Assembly: GCF_018373095.1 (NCBI RefSeq)
Contig: NZ_JAHAHT010000036.1
Coordinates: 1-15,472, forward strand
Direction of reading: 5' to 3'
DNA from: Haemophilus parahaemolyticus
GTDB taxonomy: Bacteria > Pseudomonadota > Gammaproteobacteria > Enterobacterales > Pasteurellaceae
DNA: 15,472 bases
This document shows, in pieces, positions 8,181 through 14,309 of the stretch. The notes beneath the pieces are model-generated. The model did not search any database and was not told the DNA's origin. It was given only the letters and a program-made list of their open reading frames with translations. A program made the position numbers and the translations under genes. Numbering within the stretch: the stretch's first letter is position 1; each line of letters opens with the position of its first letter.

Positions 8181-9989
8181 TTAAAGTTCTGAACCTAATC
8201 CGATATAAATTTGAACACCTTTTTCATTGTTCGGTGATTTCACAGGTGTTGCGATATCAAGTTTAATGGAACCAATTGGCGATGCCCAACGTACACCAAT
8301 GCCAGCACCTGCGTGTAAATCTTTGCTATTGAATTTGTCGGAAGCCAAGCCTGTATCATAAAAAGCAGCTGCCCACCAATCTGGGTAAACTTGGTATTGA
8401 TATTCCACAGATCCTGTTGCTAAGCGCGAACCACCGATACGTTTCCCATTATTGGGATCACGAGGTGAAATATCTTTGTAGCCAAAGCCTCGCACACTCA
8501 TATCACCCCCCGCAAAATAGCGTAATGATGGTGGAATTCGTTCAAACTCTTTGGTGTGAATTCCTCCCACTTCGCCACGTAATACAAATCGGTGTTTTTT
8601 AAAGTAGGTTCGAATCCAAGCATTAGAAAATTTCCAAGTATAAAAATTAATATCTGAGGCAATATTTTTTGATCCCCAATTTACCGTTAACTTTTGACTA
8701 TCTCCCCAAAGAGCAAAGCGATGTCCATCCGAGCGAGTTCGATTTAAAGAGGCTGTTGGATAAATTAGCCATGTTTTATGAGAAATATCTGCCTGTGTAA
8801 AAGAATCATAACGGGCTTTTACCCCTGTAGAAAAAGACCAGCCCGCTTCTTTTGTCCAAAAACGTTGAAAACCAAGTGTAGATGCAGTTGATTTCGTATC
8901 ATTTTGATCTTCGTGTTCAATACTACCAGAGAATTGATAATAGTAATGAATAGGTCGAGTTCTTAATGGAATATTATAACCAAATTCTGCAGTTTGCTCT
9001 GGCTTTGAGATATAAGTTCGAGATTCTAAGCGGTGCCCACGGCTATTTATCCAGGGCTTTTTCCAGTTAAATTGTAAACGTGGTCCAACGTCGGTCGCAA
9101 AGCCTAAACCGACCTCTATCTCATTTTGTTTACGGGGTTGAAACTGTATATCCAAATCAACTTTTTTATCTTTTTCATTTAGTTTAGGCTCCGCTAAAAC
9201 AGAAGAGAACCAATTACTTGAAGAAAAATCAGACGTTAAAGTAGAGAGGTCATTAGTATAGTAGGGATCACCTGTTCTAATTTTAAGAATATTGTACAGA
9301 TAATCTTCACGAATTTGATTATCGGTAAAATGAATTTTACCGTAGTGATAACGTTCCCCACTATTATAACCTAATTGCCAGTCAGCTTTGTGTTCTGTAG
9401 GATAAACTTCTAAACGGTGATAAATCCATTGCCCATCGAAATATCCTTTTTGAAAGGCAAGGCTTTCTAGATCACTTTTGAAATTGTCATAAACTCGGTG
9501 ATATAAAGTTCCTCCTTTTTTAGGAGCAGATTTTACTAAATGCTCAAAATCAGGATCTGTTGCAGCATCTCCAATAATTTGAATATCTGTTTCATCAATT
9601 TTTACTGTTTCTTTATCCAGCTCAACATTCAGCACTAATAACGACTTTTTACCCTCTCGCGGCTCTAAGACAAACCGATATTTTGTGTTGTAAAAGCCTT
9701 TTGCACGCAAGCCTTTATCGACAGCATTTTGGACCAAATATTGGTAACGTTCCGAACCATCAGCATATTCGGATGAAATCTGTGATAAAAAAATTTGTAC
9801 GTTTGCCCAAGCATCTTTATCTCTGCCTGCAATGCCTTTGACCTCTAAATCGACTTGAGCGTGTTCTCTATTTTCTAGCTGATCAGAAGCACTCAGGTTT
9901 TCTTCCTTTTTTGCAATTTCTTCTGCGTAGCTCAATGAAGAGATTGCAATTAGGCAACAAAGTGTTAAAAAACGAAGTTTAAAATGCAC
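8181..9989 (-). CDS. tamA: Translocation and assembly module outer-membrane protein TamA
   Basis: TamA is an Omp85-family outer-membrane barrel that partners TamB in outer-membrane biogenesis. The 602-residue protein has a signal peptide (1-22, ending SYA), three POTRA-like domains (about 46-125, 126-204 and 210-284) and a 16-strand barrel (about 288-602). Diagnostic motifs are YFAGGDMSVRGFGY (491-504, with the VRGF of Omp85 proteins at 499-502), GSVEYQY (526-532) and the end YIGLGSEL. The start is GTG at 9989-9987; AAGGAC a few bases upstream supports it and no better ATG is near. tamB follows after one base. A 142-base gap separates it from envC upstream and contains a candidate promoter and a hairpin, so tamA may be transcribed separately from envC. 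Confidence 0.95.
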   Translation of the reverse strand: MHFKLRFLTLCCLIAISSLSYAEEIAKKEENLSASDQLENREHAQVDLEVKGIAGRDKDAWANVQIFLSQISSEYADGSERYQYLVQNAVDKGLRAKGFYNTKYRFVLEPREGKKSLLVLNVELDKETVKIDETDIQIIGDAATDPDFEHLVKSAPKKGGTLYHRVYDNFKSDLESLAFQKGYFDGQWIYHRLEVYPTEHKADWQLGYNSGERYHYGKIHFTDNQIREDYLYNILKIRTGDPYYTNDLSTLTSDFSSSNWFSSVLAEPKLNEKDKKVDLDIQFQPRKQNEIEVGLGFATDVGPRLQFNWKKPWINSRGHRLESRTYISKPEQTAEFGYNIPLRTRPIHYYYQFSGSIEHEDQNDTKSTASTLGFQRFWTKEAGWSFSTGVKARYDSFTQADISHKTWLIYPTASLNRTRSDGHRFALWGDSQKLTVNWGSKNIASDINFYTWKFSNAWIRTYFKKHRFVLRGEVGGIHTKEFERIPPSLRYFAGGDMSVRGFGYKDISPRDPNNGKRIGGSRLATGSVEYQYQVYPDWWAAAFYDTGLASDKFNSKDLHAGAGIGVRWASPIGSIKLDIATPVKSPNNEKGVQIYIGLGSEL

Positions 9990-10058
9990 GTTATGTCCTT
10001 GATATACCTAGAATTGGCTTTAGGTGACTAAATAGTATTTTTTCTTTTGCTAGTCTTT

Positions 10059-10083
10059 ACCCTTTTTCACAAGGAAAAGGGGT
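10059..10083 (-). other. Strong hairpin in the envC-tamA gap
   Basis: ACCCTTTTTC (10059-10068) and GAAAAGGGGT (10074-10083) form a 10-bp stem, with one G-T pair and a 5-base loop. Read on the minus strand it lies between envC and tamA. The bases following it on that strand are AAAGACTAGC, without a T run, so it is not a canonical Rho-independent terminator. It may stabilise or attenuate the tamA leader or be a weak envC terminator. Confidence 0.45.
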
Positions 10084-10093
10084 GAAGAGTAAC

Positions 10094-10110
10094 TTTTTAT
10101 AATATAAAAA
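10094..10110 (-). promoter_or_regulatory. AT-only palindrome, possible tamA -10 region
   Basis: TTTTTATA-A-TATAAAAA is an inverted repeat made only of A and T, starting 22 bases past the envC stop. On the minus strand it contains TATATT and TATTAT, which could serve as a -10 for tamA with a leader of about 100 nt that would include the hairpin at 10059-10083. No good -35 is evident. As a terminator it would be weak because the stem lacks G-C pairs. Confidence 0.3.
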
Positions 10111-10131
10111 TCTAATTTGGTTACTTTCAGT

Positions 10132-11307
10132 TTATTTCACTAACCTCAACGGGTTCACCGCTACCCCCGCACGGGTAATACCAAAATAAAGGGCGGGGCT
10201 GCTTCGACCGCCAGAGTTCCCCACAGTTGCAATAGTTTGCCCAGCAGAAACACGGGAGCCTTCTTTAACTAGAACGCTTTGGGCGTAACCGTAAACAGAT
10301 AAATCCTCACGACCGTGGCTAATGACTACGACATTACCATAGCCTTGTAACCAGCCCGCTACCATCACTTTACCTCCCGCAATTGCTCGAATAGGAGTGC
10401 CTACACTAGCTGAAATTACTACACCATTCCAACCATTACCAAAGTTAGTGACTACTTTACCCGAAACAGGCATAGAATATTTGCTTGAACCTAAACCATT
10501 GCCCGCTCGTACTTGTTGCTTCTCAATTTCGGTCGCTTTGCGGTTCTCCTCTCTGCTTTTCTTGGCATCTAACTGAGCAATATCGCGTTTTTCCTGCTCT
10601 TCTGCTTGGCGAGTTGCTACTACCAATTTTTGTTGAAGAGCTACAGCATTTGCTTTTAATTCTTCTAACTGACTTTGGTCTTTTTCCAGTGTTTTATCAA
10701 TCGCCTTTAACGTATTTTCACGCTCACGCTGCATTTTTTTCAGATCTTGCTCTTGCTTCTTTTGGGTCGAAAGCTGCGTCTGATGTCCTTTTTGCTGGCC
10801 TTTTAGCTCATCTCGGCGAACTTTTAGCTCCTCTTGAGTATGGCGTAAATCGTTAATTAAATCAATGCGAACTTGATTGATATGTTCATAGTAAGCGGTC
10901 ATTCTGTCTGCATTTTTTGCAGAATCGGACATCAACCGCTCTAGCACAGACGGATGAACGTTCGAACGGTACGCCGAATCCAATTGCTCTTTTAATCGCT
11001 CTTTTTGCTCTTTTTCTTGCTGTTCTAGTCGCTTGATCTCTTGCTCTGTACGTTTAATCGAAGCTCTAATATCAGCTAATGAGCTTTCTGTATCTTTTAG
11101 CTTGGTAAATACTTGTCCCATTTCTACTTCTTGCTGTTTAAGTGTAGCCTGCAACGCATTACGTTTTTGGCGGTTTTCATTGATTTTACTTTTCTGTTTT
11201 TCGATTTTTTGGTTGATTTCAGAAAGTTGATTAGCGTTGCTTATCGTAATTAGGCTATTTAAACCAAATAAGCTAAATATAAGAACAAAAAGATGGCGAA
11301 TTTTCAC
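10132..11307 (-). CDS. envC: Murein hydrolase activator EnvC
   Basis: EnvC is a periplasmic protein recruited by FtsEX to the division site, where it activates the amidases AmiA and AmiB to split septal peptidoglycan. The 391-residue protein has a signal peptide (1-26, ending SNA), a long charged coiled coil (about 28-265) and a C-terminal LytM/M23 domain (about 285-388). The LytM domain is degenerate as in activators and unlike active endopeptidases: the first metal-ligand site reads WNGVVIS in place of HxGxD, and the final HxH motif reads ALYFG at 372-376, though H331 is kept. E. coli EnvC has Glu in the equivalent LYFE; here it is Gly. The start is GTG at 11307-11305 with AAGGAA upstream. 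It is divergent from gpmA across 185 bases. Confidence 0.94.
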   Translation of the reverse strand: MKIRHLFVLIFSLFGLNSLITISNANQLSEINQKIEKQKSKINENRQKRNALQATLKQQEVEMGQVFTKLKDTESSLADIRASIKRTEQEIKRLEQQEKEQKERLKEQLDSAYRSNVHPSVLERLMSDSAKNADRMTAYYEHINQVRIDLINDLRHTQEELKVRRDELKGQQKGHQTQLSTQKKQEQDLKKMQRERENTLKAIDKTLEKDQSQLEELKANAVALQQKLVVATRQAEEQEKRDIAQLDAKKSREENRKATEIEKQQVRAGNGLGSSKYSMPVSGKVVTNFGNGWNGVVISASVGTPIRAIAGGKVMVAGWLQGYGNVVVISHGREDLSVYGYAQSVLVKEGSRVSAGQTIATVGNSGGRSSPALYFGITRAGVAVNPLRLVK

Positions 11308-11422
11308 AAAAAATTCCTTAAGAGAGCAGATGTAAACAGTGCCTATTTTAGTGAAATTTTTGAGGAAAATCAGCTTTTCTACGACTTTTTATACCCTTTT
11401 ACAAAAAGAAAGTGGCTCACCC

Positions 11423-11451
11423 TTTAAAAATCAAGGATTTTTTGCTATAAA
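11423..11451 (+). promoter_or_regulatory. Candidate gpmA promoter
   Basis: TTTAAA (11423-11428) and TATAAA (11446-11451) are separated by 17 bases, about 40 bases before the gpmA ATG. Spacing is ideal and the -10 is one base from consensus. This suits a strongly expressed glycolytic gene. Confidence 0.5.
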
Positions 11452-11482
11452 TAGCCCGTTTTCATAATCAACTCAACTTAAT

Positions 11483-11492
11483 AGGAGCTCCT
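11483..11492 (+). promoter_or_regulatory. gpmA ribosome binding site within a 10-bp palindrome
   Basis: AGGAGCTCCT lies directly before the ATG at 11493. AGGAG (11483-11487) is a near-perfect Shine-Dalgarno with five bases to the start codon and fixes that start. The ten bases are a perfect palindrome; with no loop they cannot fold tightly on themselves, so occlusion of the site is uncertain. Confidence 0.75.
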
Positions 11493-12176
11493 ATGGAATT
11501 AGTATTTATTCGCCACGGTTTCAGTGAGTGGAATGCTAAAAACTTATTTACAGGTTGGCGTGATGTTAATTTAACAGAACGTGGTATCGAAGAAGCAAAA
11601 GCAGCTGGTAAAAAATTATTAGACGCTGGTTACGAATTTGATATCGCATTCACTTCTGTATTAACGCGTGCAATCAAAACTTGTAACATCGTATTAGAAG
11701 AATCTAACCAATTATGGATTCCTCAAGTGAAAAACTGGCGTTTAAACGAACGTCACTACGGTGCATTACAAGGCTTAGATAAAAAAGCGACAGCGGAACA
11801 ATATGGTGATGAGCAAGTGCACATCTGGCGTCGTTCTTACGATATTTCACCACCAGATTTAGATCCAAACGATCCAAATTCTGCACACAATGACCGCCGT
11901 TATGCACATTTACCAAAGGATGTGATTCCAAATGCTGAGAACTTAAAAATCACATTGGAACGTGTTTTACCATTCTGGGAAGACCAAATCGCACCAGCAT
12001 TATTATCTGGTAAACGTGTTCTTGTAACGGCTCACGGTAACTCATTACGTGCATTAGCAAAACACATTATCGGTATTTCTGATGCTGAAATTATGGATTT
12101 CGAAATCCCAACGGGGCAGCCATTAGTGTTAAAACTTGATGACAAATTAAACTTTGTAGAGAAATTTTACCTATAA
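11493..12176 (+). CDS. gpmA: 2,3-bisphosphoglycerate-dependent phosphoglycerate mutase GpmA
   Basis: GpmA interconverts 3-phosphoglycerate and 2-phosphoglycerate in glycolysis and gluconeogenesis, using a phosphohistidine intermediate primed by 2,3-bisphosphoglycerate. The 227-residue length suits the bacterial family. The catalytic signature is [10 protein letters not shown] at 5-14, with the phosphorylated histidine at H8. Other active-site positions are R59 in LTRA, E86 in RLNERHYG (83-90), and H181 in TAHGNSLRA. Codon choice is strikingly uniform (TTA for Leu, GCA for Ala, CGT for Arg, GGT for Gly), a sign of high expression compared with neighbours. It has its own promoter and a strong terminator, so it is a single-gene unit. 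Confidence 0.97.
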   Translation: MELVFIRHGFSEWNAKNLFTGWRDVNLTERGIEEAKAAGKKLLDAGYEFDIAFTSVLTRAIKTCNIVLEESNQLWIPQVKNWRLNERHYGALQGLDKKATAEQYGDEQVHIWRRSYDISPPDLDPNDPNSAHNDRRYAHLPKDVIPNAENLKITLERVLPFWEDQIAPALLSGKRVLVTAHGNSLRALAKHIIGISDAEIMDFEIPTGQPLVLKLDDKLNFVEKFYL

Positions 12177-12203
12177 TTTCTCGTAATAAATAAAAATAGT
12201 TGT

Positions 12204-12236
12204 AAATGGCTGTTGAATACTCAACAGCCATTTTTT
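12204..12236 (+). terminator. Rho-independent terminator of gpmA
   Basis: AAATGGCTGTTGA (12204-12216) and TCAACAGCCATTT (12221-12233) form a perfect 13-bp stem with a four-base ATAC loop, followed by T to position 12236. This is a textbook terminator 27 bases after the gpmA stop. Confidence 0.95.
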
Positions 12237-12278
12237 ATAAATACATATTCCTACAAAATATTAAACGTTGTTTTCCTG

Positions 12279-12287
12279 TGTTAGAAT
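12279..12287 (+). promoter_or_regulatory. Candidate extended -10 promoter of dxr
   Basis: TGT-TAGAAT (12279-12287) is an extended -10 element, with TAGAAT one base from consensus. The -35 region is poor. A transcript would begin around 12294, about 25 bases before the dxr ATG, and its existence argues against any start of dxr upstream of that point. Confidence 0.45.
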
Positions 12288-12318
12288 AATCATGTTTTTC
12301 TTTATAAAGGAAATAAAA

Positions 12319-13509
12319 ATGAAAAAAATCGTTATTTTAGGATCGACCGGATCTATTGGTAAAAGTACCCTTTCAGTGATCCAAAACAACCCATCCGATT
12401 ATCAAATTTTTGCTTTAGTGGGCGGAAAAAATGTGGAGTTAATGGCAGCGCAATGCGTCTTATTTCAGCCCCAATTTGCTGCATTAGATGATGAAAATGC
12501 AGCTGCACATCTTAGAGCACATCTCATCACACTTAATATTAATACTAAAGTTTTAGCAGGGCAAAAAGCAATTTGTGAACTCGCCTCTCACCCTGAAGTA
12601 GATATGGTAATGGCAGCAATTGTTGGTGCTGCAGGACTTTTGCCTACGCTTTCTGCGGTTAAAGCGGGGAAACGTGTATTACTTGCGAATAAAGAATCGC
12701 TAGTTACTTGTGGGCAGATTTTTATTGATGAAGCGAAAAAATCAGGTGCAAAACTTTTACCTGTCGATAGCGAACATAATGCTATTTTCCAATCTTTACC
12801 AGTTGAAGCACAAAATAAAATTGGTTTCTGCCCGCTTGCAGAACTAGGTGTGAGTAAAATTATTTTAACTGGTTCGGGCGGCCCGTTCCGTACTAAGCCA
12901 TTGAATGAATTTGATGCGATTACACCAGCCCAAGCCGTTGCTCATCCAAACTGGTCGATGGGTAAAAAAATCTCTGTTGATAGTGCAACAATGATGAACA
13001 AAGGCTTAGAATATATTGAAGCTCGCTGGTTATTTAATGCTTCTGCCGAAGAGATGGAAATTATTATTCATCCGCAATCTATTATCCATTCTATGGTTCG
13101 TTATATTGATGGTTCAGTGATTGCCCAGATGGGGAATCCTGATATGTGTACACCGATTGCACACAGTATGGCGTACCCTGTTCGCATTAATGCGGGTGTA
13201 CCACCACTTGATTTTTTCAAACTTAAAGAATTAACCTTTATTGATCCAGATTTTGAACGATATCCAAACCTCAAGTTGGCGATTGATGCTTTCGCCGCTG
13301 GGCAATATGCAACTACTGCAATGAATGCCGCAAATGAAATTGCTGTTGAAGCTTTTTTAAATGAGCAGATTCGTTTTATTGATATTGTGAATGTGAATAG
13401 AAGTGTTGTTGAAAATATTGCACCAATTGATATTCAAGAAATTGATGATGTCTTACATATTGATAAACTGGCAAGAGAATTGGCAAGACAAAATATTTTT
13501 CAACTTTAG
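12319..13509 (+). CDS. dxr: 1-deoxy-D-xylulose 5-phosphate reductoisomerase
   Basis: Dxr converts 1-deoxy-D-xylulose 5-phosphate to 2-C-methyl-D-erythritol 4-phosphate with NADPH and a divalent metal. It is the committed step of the MEP isoprenoid pathway and the target of fosmidomycin. I place the start at ATG 12319, giving 396 residues. AAGGA at 12307-12311 precedes it, and the metal ligands D150, E152 (LPVDSEHN) and E231 ([12 protein letters not shown]) then carry the same numbers as in E. coli. The frame is open upstream to a TTG at 12268, but that stretch lacks a ribosome binding site and covers the promoter. Other motifs are NADPH-binding [11 protein letters not shown] (8-18), [11 protein letters not shown] (122-132), TGSGGPFR (184-191) and [17 protein letters not shown] (209-225). 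It is a single-gene unit here. Confidence 0.96.
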   Translation: MKKIVILGSTGSIGKSTLSVIQNNPSDYQIFALVGGKNVELMAAQCVLFQPQFAALDDENAAAHLRAHLITLNINTKVLAGQKAICELASHPEVDMVMAAIVGAAGLLPTLSAVKAGKRVLLANKESLVTCGQIFIDEAKKSGAKLLPVDSEHNAIFQSLPVEAQNKIGFCPLAELGVSKIILTGSGGPFRTKPLNEFDAITPAQAVAHPNWSMGKKISVDSATMMNKGLEYIEARWLFNASAEEMEIIIHPQSIIHSMVRYIDGSVIAQMGNPDMCTPIAHSMAYPVRINAGVPPLDFFKLKELTFIDPDFERYPNLKLAIDAFAAGQYATTAMNAANEIAVEAFLNEQIRFIDIVNVNRSVVENIAPIDIQEIDDVLHIDKLARELARQNIFQL

Positions 13510-13520
13510 ATAGGTTGTTT

Positions 13521-13571
13521 ATAATAACAATCCGTACGTGAAAATGATCATAATATACGGATTGTTATTAT
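13521..13571. terminator. Probable bidirectional terminator (16-bp inverted repeat) between dxr and ygiM
   Basis: ATAATAACAATCCGTA (13521-13536) is repeated as an exact inverse at 13556-13571 with a 19-base spacer. It lies between the converging dxr and ygiM genes, starting 11 bases after the dxr stop. The long spacer, which itself contains the palindrome ATGATCAT, and the lack of a clean T run make it atypical, but position favours a terminator for both strands. Confidence 0.6.
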
Positions 13572-13590
13572 TGGTAATCCATTCAATTCG

Positions 13591-14196
13591 TTAATACCAT
13601 CTACTAGATTTACGGCGAGGAATTAAATGAGGTATAAATAGACCTAAGATTAAACCAACAATTAAAACCAACCCACCATAAATAAAATATTGGGTAGCGA
13701 TGGCGCGTTTTTCGCTATCTTGCATCGTTTCTAAGCTACGATTTTTATTCTTTAGCATTTCTATTTCACGCTTAAGCTGAGTATTTTCTGCAAGTAAGTC
13801 ACTCGTTTGTTTTTGAGATTCATGGCTACGGCGTTGCATTTCAACTGTGCGTTGTTGCCAGTCGCTATCAATTTTAGCTAGTCTGCCGTTTAAATCTTGA
13901 ACTTGTTGTTGCAGTTGAGGGATTAACTCTTTCGGGCTTGCCGTTTGTGAAACTTCTGATGCAAGCACCCAGCCTTCGCGATTACGGCTGTCACGAATTA
14001 ACACAAAGCGTTCTTTACGATCCAGTACTGTGATTTTCTCTCCTGCTTGAATTGTGCCTGAAATTTTGAATTGCTCTCCAGCACCTTTACGCATGTAAGT
14101 GCTGAGGTTTTCAGTGATGTAATCTGTAGAAAAGGCAGGGATAGAGCAGCTCAGTAGTAGTGATGAGAAAAGAATTTTGTGTGATTTTTTTGACAT
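13591..14196 (-). CDS. ygiM: YgiM-like SH3-domain, coiled-coil membrane protein
   Basis: This 201-residue protein belongs to the TIGR04211/YgiM type; its function is not established. The layout seen is a signal peptide (1-23, ending AFS), a bacterial SH3 domain (about 27-85, with YMRKGAGEQFKISGTIQAGEKI and a closing EGWVLASEV), a coiled coil (about 90-160) and one membrane helix (169-190) followed by a short basic tail RRKSSRWY. The mature SH3 and coiled coil are therefore predicted to be periplasmic, anchored at the C-terminus. SH3 domains of this kind often bind cell-wall peptides, so a role near peptidoglycan is an inference. ATG at 14196 has AAGGA a few bases upstream. It lies downstream of the phosphate carrier gene but behind a terminator-like hairpin, so it is probably transcribed from the gap at 14197-14279. 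Confidence 0.88.
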   Translation of the reverse strand: MSKKSHKILFSSLLLSCSIPAFSTDYITENLSTYMRKGAGEQFKISGTIQAGEKITVLDRKERFVLIRDSRNREGWVLASEVSQTASPKELIPQLQQQVQDLNGRLAKIDSDWQQRTVEMQRRSHESQKQTSDLLAENTQLKREIEMLKNKNRSLETMQDSEKRAIATQYFIYGGLVLIVGLILGLFIPHLIPRRKSSRWY

Positions 14197-14216
14197 AAAA
14201 AATCCTTATAGAAAAT

Positions 14217-14275
14217 TTTTATTTCTAAACTATTTTTGTTCGACTTCTATTCTCGGAAATAGTTTAGAAATAAAA
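14217..14275. repeat. 19-bp perfect inverted repeat upstream of ygiM
   Basis: TTTTATTTCTAAACTATTT (14217-14235) recurs as an exact inverse at 14257-14275, with a 21-base spacer. On the minus strand it sits between the pit terminator and the ygiM ribosome binding site, where the ygiM promoter should lie. On that strand the spacer contains GAATAG and the proximal arm contains TAGAAAT, either of which might be a -10. The two arms could be operator half-sites or form a long AU-rich leader hairpin. It lacks the GC-rich stem and T run of a terminator. Confidence 0.7.
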
Positions 14276-14279
14276 TCAA

Positions 14280-14302
14280 AGGGCGGAATTTAATTCCACC
14301 CT
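14280..14302 (-). terminator. Rho-independent terminator of the phosphate carrier gene
   Basis: Read on the minus strand, AGGGTGGAAT and ATTCCGCCCT pair over 10 bp (one T-G wobble) around a TAA loop, followed by TTTGATTTTATTT. It begins eight bases after the stop of the phosphate carrier gene. Confidence 0.75.
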
Positions 14303-14309
14303 AATAAAA

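Noticed and set aside
8603..8625. GGTTCGAATCC, resembling the T-arm of a tRNA
   Set aside because: It lies inside tamA, where it encodes the antisense of conserved barrel residues, and no acceptor stem, D-arm or anticodon arm can be formed around it.
10485..10856. 123-codon plus-strand frame inside envC
   Set aside because: It mirrors the coiled-coil coding repeat of EnvC on the other strand; no start signal or family resemblance.
12268..12318. Upstream TTG start extending dxr by 17 residues
   Set aside because: There is no ribosome binding site, the stretch overlaps the likely promoter, and starting at 12319 gives metal ligands D150, E152 and E231 numbered as in E. coli.
13537..13555. CRP-like half-sites (GTGA, then TCAT) in the spacer of the dxr-ygiM repeat
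   Set aside because: The match to TGTGA-N6-TCACA is incomplete and the place, between two convergent genes, is not a promoter.
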